64,000 nt of DNA from RECM01 sp047921215 (lineage in GTDB: Bacteria > Bacteroidota > Rhodothermia > Balneolales > Cyclonatronaceae). A program made the translations under genes and the position numbers. Position 1 is the stretch's first letter, and each line of letters opens with the position of its first letter. The stretch spans positions 1 through 64,000 of the forward strand of contig JBLRWO010000009.1 in the NCBI GenBank assembly GCA_047921215.1, given 5' to 3'. The notes beneath the pieces were generated by a model. That model was not told where the DNA came from. It saw only the letters and a program-made list of their open reading frames with translations, and made no database searches. Below, one piece after another: positions 15,583 through 24,976 of this stretch.

Positions 15583-16686
15583 TTAAAACCGGAATGACAG
15601 TTGTTTGCCGGTTTTGAGCTCCGGTTCATCCAGATCCAGATTCGACAGTGTAATGCCAAGTAGCCTTACCGGTCTTAAACCGGCCTCGGTCGAATCGATC
15701 AGCGAAGTTGCACAAAGACCGATTTGCTCCGGTTCATCGGTGTAGCGGTCGAGGGTAACGGATCGGGTAACCGTTTCAAAATCGTGATATTTCACCTTCA
15801 GGGTTACGGTTCTGCCCTTCGCTCCGGCTTTACTGGTTCTGCGGGCCACTTCCGTGGCAAGTTCTTTCAGATACTTTTTCATCCAGTCTGTGTCAATAAC
15901 ATCGCGGTCGAATGTGTTCTCGGCACCAACCGATTTCCTGATCCGGTCGGGCTTTACAGCTCTTTCATCGATTCCCCTCGAAATCTTGTAGTAAAAGATC
16001 CCCGCTTTACCGAAGTGCCTGATCAGGTCGGGTTCCGACCAGGTTTTCAGATCGGCACCATTGTGGATGCCCAGTTCTTTCATCTTTTTTTCGGTTGCCT
16101 GTCCAATTCCAAAAAATTTCCCGACGGGCAGCTGTCCGATAAATGCTTCTGCTTCTTCAGGTGTGATAACAGCCAGGCCGTCCGGCTTGTTCAGGTCGGA
16201 GGCAATTTTGGCCAGAAATTTGTTGGAAGCTACCCCGGCCGAGGCGGTAAGCGATGTGCTCTCCCTAATCTTTTGCCGGATCTCAATGGCTATGCGCGTG
16301 GCTTTTACGATGTCCTTCTTGTTTTCAGTCACATCCAGAAAGGCCTCGTCCAGCGACAGCGGTTCCACCAGGTCGGTGTATTCGAAAAAGATTTCACGGA
16401 TACTGGCCGAAACATTTTTATACACATCAAACCGTGGTTTTACAAAAATCAGCCCCGGACAACGCCTGACGGCCATGGCCGACGACATAGCCGATCGAAC
16501 GCCGAATTTTCTGGCCTCATAACTGGCTGCTGCTACAACGCCCCGGCGGTCGGGCGATCCGCCTACAGCAACGGGTTTACCCCGCAGCTCCGCATGATCC
16601 CTCTGTTCCACAGAAGCATAGAAAGCATCCATATCGATGTGAATGATTTTACGCAGGGCCACTGGATGGTGTTTTACGGATTTCAA
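15583..16686 (-). CDS. dinB: DNA polymerase IV (Y family)
   Basis: A 367-residue Y-family polymerase. IIHIDMDAFYASVEQRD carries the first catalytic Asp. GVVAAASYEARKFGVRSAM is the finger segment. EPLSLDEAFLDVTENK carries the second catalytic Asp-Glu pair near residue 105, and TASAGVASNKFLAKIASD completes the palm. Two helix-hairpin-helix-like parts follow (GKFFGIGQATEKKMKELGI), then the little-finger domain. It performs translesion synthesis. No LexA gene or obvious SOS box was recognised upstream. It converges on the DUF58 gene with only 30 bases between. Confidence 0.95.
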   Translation of the reverse strand: MKSVKHHPVALRKIIHIDMDAFYASVEQRDHAELRGKPVAVGGSPDRRGVVAAASYEARKFGVRSAMSSAMAVRRCPGLIFVKPRFDVYKNVSASIREIFFEYTDLVEPLSLDEAFLDVTENKKDIVKATRIAIEIRQKIRESTSLTASAGVASNKFLAKIASDLNKPDGLAVITPEEAEAFIGQLPVGKFFGIGQATEKKMKELGIHNGADLKTWSEPDLIRHFGKAGIFYYKISRGIDERAVKPDRIRKSVGAENTFDRDVIDTDWMKKYLKELATEVARRTSKAGAKGRTVTLKVKYHDFETVTRSVTLDRYTDEPEQIGLCATSLIDSTEAGLRPVRLLGITLSNLDLDEPELKTGKQLSFRF

Positions 16687-16881
16687 AAGGATGAAACTTT
16701 TCCGGATTTCATTGTTTCAGAACATCAGACGTTCTGAGCTTTTAGCATAAATAAGCCGGCAGCCGGTATAAAAATCAGGCACTACCTTCATCCGCATATC
16801 AAACCGGAACGATTGGAAGGCAGATAATCCTTATTTTAAGTGCTGAACATAAAACTATTACACACATCTGTACGAACCAAC

Positions 16882-17874
16882 ATGGTTATCATAATTGGTG
16901 CTGGACCTATCGGGCTCGCCTGTGCAATTGAACTGAAGAAACGAAACATCGACTCTGTTGTAATCGAAAAAGGGTGTCTGGTCAACTCCATCTTCAACTA
17001 TCCGACGAATATGACCTTTTTCTCCACATCCGATAAAATCGAGATTGGCGGCATCCCCTTCATTTCCCACGGGCCCAAGCCCACACGGCGTGAAGCGCTT
17101 GAATATTACCGCCGGGTATACGAGCACTATCAGCTGGATGTAAGGGTTTACGAAGCGGTTCAGAAAATAGATCGTTCCGGCAAGGAGTTTACCGTTACAA
17201 CTACAAAAGCGGTCTATGAGGCCGACAAGCTGATACTGGCAACCGGTTTTTTTGATATCCCCCACAAAATGAATGTACCTGGCGAATCCCTGCCCAAGGT
17301 AAGGCACTATTTTGATGAGCCTCATCCCTATGCCGGTTTGTCGGTTCTCGTGGTCGGTGCGGGAAATTCAGCGGTGGACGTAGCCCTGGAATGTTTCCGG
17401 TGCGGCTGCGATGTGACCATGGTTATCAGAGATGCCGAAATCCGGAAAAGTGTCAAGTACTGGGTGAGGCCCGATATAGAGAACCGCATTCGTGAAGGAT
17501 CAATTCACGCTCATTTTAACTCCCGCGTGGTCGAAATAAAAGATGATGAGGTGGTACTGGCCACACCCGGGGGTGAACTGACCCTGAAAAATGATTTCGT
17601 ATTCGCCATGACCGGTTACGAACCCAACTACAAACTGCTTGAAATGGCCGGGGTTCGCTTTGACGATGATGAGTTCCGTACGCCTGTTTTCGACCAGAAC
17701 ACACAATTGAGTAATGTGGATGACATTTACCTGGCCGGAGTGGTATGTGGGGGCTTACATACCGGGAAATGGTTCATAGAGAATTCCATCGCACATGCCA
17801 GCCGTATTGCGGATCACATAACGGGTGCAGATAAACCGGCAAATGCCGGACCCCGGAAAATAAAAATGGGGTAA
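16882..17874 (+). CDS. YpdA-like flavoprotein (putative bacillithiol disulfide reductase)
   Basis: ATG at 16882 gives 330 residues. An N-terminal FAD-binding GxGxxG is in VIIIGAGPIGLACAIELKKR. FNYPTNMTFFSTSDKIEIGG is followed by an NADPH-binding VLVVGAGNSAVDVALE near residue 165. FAMTGYEPNYKLL and DIYLAGVVCGGLHTGKWFIENS complete the C-terminal FAD site. The FNYP/TFFSTSDKIEIGG segment and the lack of a redox CxxC pair are characteristic of YpdA, which reduces bacillithiol disulfide in low-G+C Gram-positives and relatives. No bshA/bshB/bshC gene is in the window, so bacillithiol use is only suggested. A further upstream in-frame start adds 14 residues and is less likely. Confidence 0.85.
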   Translation: MVIIIGAGPIGLACAIELKKRNIDSVVIEKGCLVNSIFNYPTNMTFFSTSDKIEIGGIPFISHGPKPTRREALEYYRRVYEHYQLDVRVYEAVQKIDRSGKEFTVTTTKAVYEADKLILATGFFDIPHKMNVPGESLPKVRHYFDEPHPYAGLSVLVVGAGNSAVDVALECFRCGCDVTMVIRDAEIRKSVKYWVRPDIENRIREGSIHAHFNSRVVEIKDDEVVLATPGGELTLKNDFVFAMTGYEPNYKLLEMAGVRFDDDEFRTPVFDQNTQLSNVDDIYLAGVVCGGLHTGKWFIENSIAHASRIADHITGADKPANAGPRKIKMG

Positions 17875-18008
17875 GCTAACTGCATCGCACCGCTACAACC
17901 TTCTACCACTGCTACCTTCCGGTCCTGATGGAGTTCAAAGGGAGCTGGCCGTACAGCACTTACCCCAAGATTAAAGGTACGGATAAACCGGGCTCAAAAC
18001 AAAATATC

Positions 18009-20216
18009 CTACTTCTGCCTCATCACGTAAACACCGTCCCATTCGGGCTGTGGCGGGGTTTTCAGCATGTACTCACACCGCTCAAGAAATATCAGTGAAG
18101 GGTTGGTATAAACCCCAGGCGTATCGGGCTGATTGGGTTCCAGCCGTGCCGATTGTCTGAACAGTTCGTGCGCGTCTTCAAAATTCTGATCGTAGTACTC
18201 ATTAAGGGCCATCTCAAAAAGTCTGACACATCTGAGTGTTTTGGCATTGGCTTCGGAGCGAAGCCCTACAATTTCATAAACGGTTACGGGTTTGGTACGG
18301 CCTACAACCACTATTTTATCAAGCAGGCGGAATACACAGTCGTTCCCATATTTTTCAGCTTCCGTTTTGGTGTCTTCGGTGGCGATGGTATATACCCCGT
18401 ACAGCTTGCACGCCGATTCACAGCGTGCTGCAAGGTTTACATTATCTCCCATCATGGTATAGTTGAAACGTGTTGAACTACCCATGTTACCGGTAATAAC
18501 CAGCCCTGTGTTAAGCCCTATGCGGGTCTGCATGTGCGTAACAATTTCCGGCCATTTTTTACCTTCACTTTTCCACTTCTCCTTTAGCTCGCGTTGCTTT
18601 TGCTGCATTCGCTGACTGGTGATACAGGCTTTAAGCGCATGATCGGGCATGTGTACCGGAGCACCAAAAAAAGCAACAATCGCATCGCCGAGATATTTGT
18701 CGAGAGTCCCTCTCTCCTCGGTCAGGACCTCCGTCATGGCCGTCATATATTCATTAATCAGATCAACAAGCTGGGTCGGATTCAGTTTTTCAGAGAAGGA
18801 TGCAAAGTTCTGGATATCACTGAAGAAGGCTGTGATCACCGATTCCTCACCCCCAAGTTTGGGGTCATCGCCGCTGTCGATTATAATGTTGACCAGTTCC
18901 GGCGAAACATAGGAGCCAAACATGAGCTTAATCCGCCCTTTTTCCCGTTGCTCTGTAACATAGTTATAGATAACCGATATGAGATAACCCACTACGATGG
19001 TAAGCAGAGGACCGGTTACCGGCAGCAGCACCGAATGTTCAATAAACATGAAGATAACCAGCGATGTATATCCTGAAACGTGCAGAAATACAGCCAGCAG
19101 GCCCCAAAGTGCCGAAGTATAGAGCGATATGAACACCACAGACACGGCAAAAAGGATTAGTATGAACAATTCGAATTTTTCACCCAGCGAATAGATGAAA
19201 CTTTTGTCCAGTATAGTTTGGATTGCGTTGGCGTGCGTCTGGTATCCCGGCATATTCCTGAAAGGAGCATAGGGCGTTGAGAAAAAGTCCTGCAACTCGG
19301 GCATGGTCGCACCCACCAGCACAATTTTGTCGCGAAAAACACCCTGGTGCAGCAAGCCGTACTCAGGATCATCAAACGTATTGATCTCAAATATCTCCTG
19401 TTCGCTTACCGTCATGTATTCGGAATCGTCAATAACCTGATCAAAATCGTACTCCGGATAGGTGCCAGTGGGTCCCCCGTAATAATTGATCAGCATGGTT
19501 TCATTCACGTATAACGGTATCGAGAACGGCCCTACGCGAAGTGAGTTACCCGAGCGAATGGTCTCTGCATTTTCAATACCCTGGTCTGCCAGCAAAACCT
19601 GAAGGGCAAAGGCAAGATAGTCTTCGCCCAGGTGGTCCTGAACCAGTCGATAACGCCTGATGAAACCGTCCATATCGAGCTCGGCAGTTACAAATCCCCA
19701 TGGGTTTGGGTTCCGGTCCTGCATAACAGGCATCGGTTCCACCAGCGACCTCATCTCGACCATTGATACCTGATCATCACCACGGGATCTCTGTACCTCT
19801 GTATGCACCTTGCCCGCCAGAACCACATTACCGTGATCTCTCATCGCATTGGCAAAGATGGTATCATTCCGGGAATTGTAGATATCCATCTGGTCAAAAA
19901 TAATATCAATTCCTATGGTTCGGGCACCCGCCAGATTCAGATTATTGATAAGCCGTGCATACAAATGGGTTGGCCACGGATATTTCTCTTTTATCTCCCG
20001 GTCGGATTGCTCACTGATCGAAACCAGAACAATGGGCGTTTCAGAGGTATCGACCGGACCGCGTATCTCGAAAAGTGTGTCCAGTGATCTGAGCTCCAGG
20101 GTCCGGAATGGTGGCGTAGCGATCACCAGATAGCTCAGCACAAAAGCTAAACCAGCCCAAACAGGGAAAGCAAGAGATTTAAGGAATCTCTTTTTTTTTC
20201 GCCTTAACCCAATCAA
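18009..20216 (-). CDS. CHASE2-domain class III adenylate/guanylate cyclase
   Basis: 735 residues from TTG at 20216. They comprise a basic N-terminus and a membrane helix (about 14-32), then an extracytoplasmic CHASE2 domain (about 40-330) with LRSLDTLFEIRGP, IVLVSISEQSDREI and YARLINNLNLAGARTIGIDIIF. Three membrane helices follow (about 345-425), then a class III cyclase domain (about 460-640). The two metal Asp sites are FFSDIQNFASFSEK and KYLGDAIVAFFGAP, and MMGDNVNLAARCE is present. A C-terminal helical stretch resembles TPR. It should convert ATP or GTP to a cyclic nucleotide in response to an envelope signal. It starts 2 bases after the barrel gene stop, so it is the last gene of a Fn3-like/FecR/barrel/cyclase operon. 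Confidence 0.9.
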   Translation of the reverse strand: MIGLRRKKKRFLKSLAFPVWAGLAFVLSYLVIATPPFRTLELRSLDTLFEIRGPVDTSETPIVLVSISEQSDREIKEKYPWPTHLYARLINNLNLAGARTIGIDIIFDQMDIYNSRNDTIFANAMRDHGNVVLAGKVHTEVQRSRGDDQVSMVEMRSLVEPMPVMQDRNPNPWGFVTAELDMDGFIRRYRLVQDHLGEDYLAFALQVLLADQGIENAETIRSGNSLRVGPFSIPLYVNETMLINYYGGPTGTYPEYDFDQVIDDSEYMTVSEQEIFEINTFDDPEYGLLHQGVFRDKIVLVGATMPELQDFFSTPYAPFRNMPGYQTHANAIQTILDKSFIYSLGEKFELFILILFAVSVVFISLYTSALWGLLAVFLHVSGYTSLVIFMFIEHSVLLPVTGPLLTIVVGYLISVIYNYVTEQREKGRIKLMFGSYVSPELVNIIIDSGDDPKLGGEESVITAFFSDIQNFASFSEKLNPTQLVDLINEYMTAMTEVLTEERGTLDKYLGDAIVAFFGAPVHMPDHALKACITSQRMQQKQRELKEKWKSEGKKWPEIVTHMQTRIGLNTGLVITGNMGSSTRFNYTMMGDNVNLAARCESACKLYGVYTIATEDTKTEAEKYGNDCVFRLLDKIVVVGRTKPVTVYEIVGLRSEANAKTLRCVRLFEMALNEYYDQNFEDAHELFRQSARLEPNQPDTPGVYTNPSLIFLERCEYMLKTPPQPEWDGVYVMRQK

Positions 20217-20218
20217 AT

Positions 20219-22933
20219 CTAAAAATTATATATATAACTGATCTGCAGAAAACGGTCGTCGGGAATTGAGCCGATTCCACCTTTACTCACTACATTGTTG
20301 TAACTCATATCCAGAGCCACCGCGTGATTCCAGTCTATGTTGAACCGGGATCCCGCCCGCACAATATAAGAGTTGGATCGTATCCGCACTAAACTTTCAG
20401 TATCAGGAACATAAAAATTATTAAAAGCGCTTAAACTGCTGCCCAGGCGTTCAATTTTCAGGCTCTGAAATCTGGATGTACGTGATGCATATCCCAGTTC
20501 CCCGAAAACATTCAGGCGCTGATTCAGGAATTCATACGAAACAGCTGCATTAACTCCTGCAATATCGGTACTGTTCAGCCCTGTAAGCGATTCTGACCGG
20601 TTTAAACTAGCTGTAAAATGGGTTCGCAGGGGGAGGCTGCGCAATTGCGACCTCAAACCAAGTGTGAGATTTAAACCTGAAAAATCCCCGTAGTAGAAAC
20701 CATTATCGCGTGTTACTATATTGGATAGACTGATGCTGGCCTCATTGGCTGCATCCATCCATTCAAATTGTTTCGAAAGGGTTCCGGTAACCTGCAGTGT
20801 GCTGCTGTTGCGCGGTGTGGCAGTAACAACCGTATCCCCTTCAACAATGCTGACGTTCCGCACCGCCGCATTCCGGATTGATTCCGGTTCATTGCTGAAC
20901 AGGGGATTGGTACGTGCAATACTGTTGTCGCGGTCCTGGTAATTTATTCCCACACTTATGTTCGGGTACCTGCGGTCGGACGGAAACCAGCTCGTGTTCA
21001 TACGATAGATATTCGTCCATGTTGTGGCATTCCGGTTTTTGATCACATTGTCGCGATATACTTCAAATGAACCGGTAACAAAGAGAGTATTATTCAGAAA
21101 ACGGGCCCTGTCTGATATCAGAAACCCCGAATAGTCCCTCCGGAGTCCGGAACTGGCCAGCGAAGTGTAATCGGGGCCTACCCACCGGTACTGAACGCTA
21201 AATGTGTGATTGAAGTAGTTCAGCTGAATCCGATTGTGATTTGCGAAAATTCCCGATGGCACAAAAGCTTCGGTCTCTTCTTCATCCAGCCTGAAGGGTG
21301 TTGCATTCATGTTTTCGTTTATGATGATAAACCAGGAGAGCCGTTCTATCCAGCTTATCGTACCAGTGTCGATGGTATACCCCAGTTCGGCTGCCCTCTC
21401 TTCAGTCAGGATTCCGCCCGAAATATCATTGTTCACCAGACTGGCAGCCATGTCACTCTGGAACTGTACTCTGTTCCGGTCGGCGTTGACACGGATGTCT
21501 CCGGCCAGTACGAAATTGCCCTGCGGACGTATGCCAGGTTTGGTAATCCTGAACTGATCCTGATTTTCCATGGCTTCCATCGCCACGGGAGTATTCAACA
21601 ACTGGTCTGGCAGGTCACTGATGTCCTCATAGAGTGTAAGCGAGGATCGGTCGTCCTGTATCCTCATGAAGTTAAAACCGATCCGGAAAGGCCTGTTATC
21701 ACCGATTTCAAGTCGTGATGCCAGAATATTCCTGCGGTATGCTCCTCCAGCTTCACGAAGTCCGAGTACATATACCGAATCGACAATATTTTCACTCACC
21801 TGGAAAATCTGTTTTTCGATCTCACCATAGCGTACATCCACCCTGCGGTTCAGCTGGCCGGCCAGAAAATAGAAATTGAGGTTCTGACGTAGTGTTCTAA
21901 CAGCAGCTTCAGCCCCGAATATGCGGCGCCCGGATATCATAAACGGATTCATATCCGGATACAGGTCACCAAGCTGTAGCTGTACGGTGTTGCGGTACTG
22001 CAGATCAGCCGAATACCTGTTTTGTGCCTGCAGCCGGGGATCCTCCTCCGATGTGATCAGGGCAGACAGGTTGTATCGGAAGTCGCTGGTTCCGCCGGAG
22101 ACACGGGTCTGCCCGGTCAATACATGTTGGACTGAACCGGCAAAGGACTGGCCCCGGTACCCGATCTCAGCCGATCCGTGTGGGATGAACGGATTTCTTG
22201 TGGCTGCAGCAATGGCTGCATCAGGGTCAAATACGGTAAATTCCCATTTTACAACCGTACGTTTCCGGTTGTCGATGCGCCTGTAAATCTCCACTGATCC
22301 GGTACCCGGTCTCACATTCTGCGGTATATAGGAGATAAATCTGCCGGTAATTTCAGCCTGATCCGAAACATCCCTTCCATTCCAGACGACACCGAGATCA
22401 TCGCTCTGCAGATCCGATTCTGAATACAATGCAACAGCAACGGCCACATCAAAATAGGGAATACGCTCGTCTGGTGCCGGGGTCAGGATGGTGTATTCGA
22501 TATCGTGCTCTGTTCCGGCCCGCATGAAATCTGCAACCTCCTGCTGCGTTATAACCTGTACTGTAACCGGAAAATCTTCGGGGTTATCATGAGGATAGGT
22601 GGCCTGCCCGCCCGGCATATTTTCAACCAGCAGATAATATTCAACAGAAGGCGGACTCAGTATATCCGCATTAATCGTGGCCACATAAGAGGTACTCTCA
22701 ATATCTGCCCGGATTCTGCGAAATGTCTGCCGGCCGGTCTCCCGGATCATAACATAGGCAGGCTGTGAAGAGGTCGGTGAAAAACCGGACACAGAAAACC
22801 TGATTTCGGCATCGTTGCCGGAAATAAAAAAATCCGGCGTCTGATGTAATACAGATTGCCGGGCTTCAGTTGGAACCGCTGCTGTTACAACAGTTACGAC
22901 AACCAGCCACAAATATATAGCGAAGCGCTTCAT
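20219..22933 (-). CDS. Large outer-membrane beta-barrel protein, function unknown
   Basis: 904 residues from ATG at 22933. A signal peptide (LWLVVVTVVTAAVPTEA) precedes a soluble N-terminal part of about 220 residues with beta-sandwich-like strands. The remainder alternates polar and aromatic residues in strands and ends with LQISYIYNF, the terminal Phe expected of an outer-membrane barrel. No plug or TonB box was recognised. The gene sits between a FecR-domain gene (65 bases upstream) and the cyclase gene (2 bases downstream), implying a surface or transport role linked to that signalling unit. Family unknown to me. Confidence 0.7.
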   Translation of the reverse strand: MKRFAIYLWLVVVTVVTAAVPTEARQSVLHQTPDFFISGNDAEIRFSVSGFSPTSSQPAYVMIRETGRQTFRRIRADIESTSYVATINADILSPPSVEYYLLVENMPGGQATYPHDNPEDFPVTVQVITQQEVADFMRAGTEHDIEYTILTPAPDERIPYFDVAVAVALYSESDLQSDDLGVVWNGRDVSDQAEITGRFISYIPQNVRPGTGSVEIYRRIDNRKRTVVKWEFTVFDPDAAIAAATRNPFIPHGSAEIGYRGQSFAGSVQHVLTGQTRVSGGTSDFRYNLSALITSEEDPRLQAQNRYSADLQYRNTVQLQLGDLYPDMNPFMISGRRIFGAEAAVRTLRQNLNFYFLAGQLNRRVDVRYGEIEKQIFQVSENIVDSVYVLGLREAGGAYRRNILASRLEIGDNRPFRIGFNFMRIQDDRSSLTLYEDISDLPDQLLNTPVAMEAMENQDQFRITKPGIRPQGNFVLAGDIRVNADRNRVQFQSDMAASLVNNDISGGILTEERAAELGYTIDTGTISWIERLSWFIIINENMNATPFRLDEEETEAFVPSGIFANHNRIQLNYFNHTFSVQYRWVGPDYTSLASSGLRRDYSGFLISDRARFLNNTLFVTGSFEVYRDNVIKNRNATTWTNIYRMNTSWFPSDRRYPNISVGINYQDRDNSIARTNPLFSNEPESIRNAAVRNVSIVEGDTVVTATPRNSSTLQVTGTLSKQFEWMDAANEASISLSNIVTRDNGFYYGDFSGLNLTLGLRSQLRSLPLRTHFTASLNRSESLTGLNSTDIAGVNAAVSYEFLNQRLNVFGELGYASRTSRFQSLKIERLGSSLSAFNNFYVPDTESLVRIRSNSYIVRAGSRFNIDWNHAVALDMSYNNVVSKGGIGSIPDDRFLQISYIYNF

Positions 22934-22964
22934 TACCTTTAGCACCTTGAATAAATCACAGCAA

Positions 22965-22995
22965 GAGCAGGATTATCACATTCTGCTCTTTTTTT
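22965..22995 (+). terminator. Hairpin with T-run in the FecR/barrel junction (plus-strand orientation)
   Basis: GAGCAGGAT at 22965-22973 pairs with ATTCTGCTC at 22980-22988 and is followed by T residues to 22995, the form of an intrinsic terminator reading plus. The genes here run minus, where the stem lacks a T tail. It could stop antisense transcription, or act as an mRNA stem between the two cistrons. Confidence 0.4.
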
Positions 22996-22998
22996 GCA

Positions 22999-23796
22999 TT
23001 AGTCTGTCTCGAAATACCTGATATCGATCTCGCGCACCTGTCCACTCCGGTTCATGAATCTCAATCGCATAATTTCCGGCCTGGTTCCCTCTTCCAGATC
23101 ATCGTACTGTTGCTGAAGATTCTGCAATTCGGAGCTGCTGATGGTCTCAAGGGTAACGGTTTCACCGTGCTGGTCAACCCGGACCCGGTTTCGGCGCGTC
23201 ATGTTTACCGTTTGTCCTGAATTCAGTGCCATAATTTCGACCACCCCGCTGAAACCTGTAAATACCGTTGTCTGATCATCTTCAATCTTTGTATTGAACG
23301 AGGTTCCCTTAACCGAGGCTACAGCGGTTCGCGTCTGTATTTCATAGTTGCTTTGTCTACCATTCACATTCAGAAACAGTTCTCCGGCCTCAAGTGAAAT
23401 TCTGCTGAATGTGCTTCCCCTGTCCCGGGTTTCACCCCGTATTACCAGCAGGGAGTTTGGCCTTACTCTTGCAAGACTGTTGTCCATAAACTGGATGAGC
23501 GCATAACCATCGGGACCCGTTTTGAGGGTATCCTGGTCGAAGAGAGGCTGCGTAATTTTCGCTTCAACCCATTCGTTTTCAGTGGTTTGCCTTACAACTA
23601 CCAGAGGACGAAAGCGTCTTACAATGGCAAGGGGCCTATCATCTTTTCGCTCTGTTTCTTTTAAACCGGTATCCCCATCGGCGATTATGGCTGCGGAGGC
23701 ATCCGAAGCTATTTCAAGTCGGGACGACTCTGCCAAACCGTAAACAGGTATGGCAGAAACAACAAAGATCAGGCAGATTTTTTTTAATAATTCCAT
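22999..23796 (-). CDS. FecR-domain exported protein
   Basis: ATG at 23796 gives 265 residues with a signal peptide (ICLIFVVSAIPVYGLA). A FecR domain follows (about 70-185): VRPNSLLVIRGE, ISLEAGELFLNVNGRQSNYEIQ, and TRTAVASVKGTSFNTKIEDDQTTVFTGFSGVVEIM, a typical FecR beta-helix with the AVRGT-like AVASVKGTSF. The C-terminus is helical. Unlike iron-responsive FecR proteins it has no cytoplasmic anti-sigma segment and no sigma gene beside it. It belongs instead to the exported FecR type often linked to CHASE2 cyclases. It begins 7 bases after the Fn3-like gene and is followed by the barrel gene. Confidence 0.85.
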   Translation of the reverse strand: MELLKKICLIFVVSAIPVYGLAESSRLEIASDASAAIIADGDTGLKETERKDDRPLAIVRRFRPLVVVRQTTENEWVEAKITQPLFDQDTLKTGPDGYALIQFMDNSLARVRPNSLLVIRGETRDRGSTFSRISLEAGELFLNVNGRQSNYEIQTRTAVASVKGTSFNTKIEDDQTTVFTGFSGVVEIMALNSGQTVNMTRRNRVRVDQHGETVTLETISSSELQNLQQQYDDLEEGTRPEIMRLRFMNRSGQVREIDIRYFETD

Positions 23797-23803
23797 AATC
23801 CTG

Positions 23804-24976
23804 TTACTCAACCATTCTGATTTTCCCTTCATCCACCTTCTCAAAAAAGTCTTCAAGAACAGTGATGATCTGAGGGCCTGTATATACTGTGCCTTTGAAT
23901 TCAACACTGACCAGATCGTAACCGTCGCGGCTCAGGCTGATAATGTCACTGCGACGGAAATGTTTTCTTACCAGTGTATTGATTTCCCTGTTCACTCCAG
24001 CCTGTTGATTGCTGCGATCGCCGGAAACGGTGAATTCAAAGATTTCGGATGGAAGCAGCTGTTCCCCGCGCACATCCGGTACAAGCGCAAAAACCTGCCA
24101 GTAATATGTCGTATTCGGCTCAAGTGGCTTAACACCGGACGTCGGGTAAGAGTAGGATAACTGACCGGTTTCCACATCGGCTATCTCACCGGTCAGAAGC
24201 CGGCCTCCCTGTGCCGGTGGATTGGTATCCAAAGCTGACTGAATGAGTGCTTCGGCACTGCGTCCGACAGCGGCCTGCACCAGAACAAGCCTGAATCTCA
24301 GACTGGGATCGCCTTCCCAGCTGAACACGGGATTGGTATTGAATATAGTGGCTCCCGAGCCGATCACATCGCCGGGCTGAACCGGGCGGACCTCAAAGGT
24401 AGAAATTCCGGGTTCCGCACCAATCGTGATTGAATTTCCGCCAACCAGCACACCTGAAGCACTGTTTCCATTCTGATAGATTTCAACCGTAATGGTATAT
24501 ATATCATCAGGCAATGTGGATGAACCCCTCAGTTCATTGATCATGGCCTCGCCTCCGGCAGTAAGTCCTGCATCGAAACGCATGTTTGATGTAATACCCG
24601 GTATACCATCGCCCAGGCTGCTCATGTTTGCCCTGGCACTCTGCCCCGGTTCCATGCCGAAACCATTGCGTTCATCCAGGTTTACGATAACACCGTACCG
24701 GGTCGATCGAACATTAATGTGCAGTCTCAGGTTATTCTGCCTCTCCGGCGTCAGGTTGCTCAGATACAGGGTAATAAAACGCTCATCGGTATTCACACTG
24801 CCCGAGAGTTGAGAAAGCGAAAGAAGGCGGGCCACGTTCAACGAATTCTCAACCAACATCTGTACATCGATCTTGTCGCTGGAGGATTTACCCGTGGTAT
24901 TAAGGCTAACCAACAGGCTTGCAACAACCATCAGGCTGACCAAACTGCGATATCCGAATTTGTTCATTAATCCCAT
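23804..24976 (-). CDS. Exported protein with Fn3-like segment, function unknown
   Basis: 390 residues with a signal peptide (YRSLVSLMVVASLLVSL). The N-terminal half is beta-rich. A middle segment contains NPVFSWEGDPSLRFRLVLVQA and a later LEPNTTYYWQVFALV, the usual strands of a fibronectin type III-like domain (about 215-330). The C-terminal 60 residues form a compact basic and aromatic unit (FRRSDIISLSRDGYDLVSVEFKG). It is the first gene of the FecR/barrel/cyclase operon. It probably acts in the periplasm or at the surface, perhaps as an input or scaffold protein. ATG at 24976 or 24967. Confidence 0.7.
   Translation of the reverse strand: MGLMNKFGYRSLVSLMVVASLLVSLNTTGKSSSDKIDVQMLVENSLNVARLLSLSQLSGSVNTDERFITLYLSNLTPERQNNLRLHINVRSTRYGVIVNLDERNGFGMEPGQSARANMSSLGDGIPGITSNMRFDAGLTAGGEAMINELRGSSTLPDDIYTITVEIYQNGNSASGVLVGGNSITIGAEPGISTFEVRPVQPGDVIGSGATIFNTNPVFSWEGDPSLRFRLVLVQAAVGRSAEALIQSALDTNPPAQGGRLLTGEIADVETGQLSYSYPTSGVKPLEPNTTYYWQVFALVPDVRGEQLLPSEIFEFTVSGDRSNQQAGVNREINTLVRKHFRRSDIISLSRDGYDLVSVEFKGTVYTGPQIITVLEDFFEKVDEGKIRMVE

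Noticed and set aside
15724..16737. 337-codon open frame antisense to dinB
   Set aside because: DinB on the other strand is unmistakable; the antisense translation is aromatic-rich and featureless.
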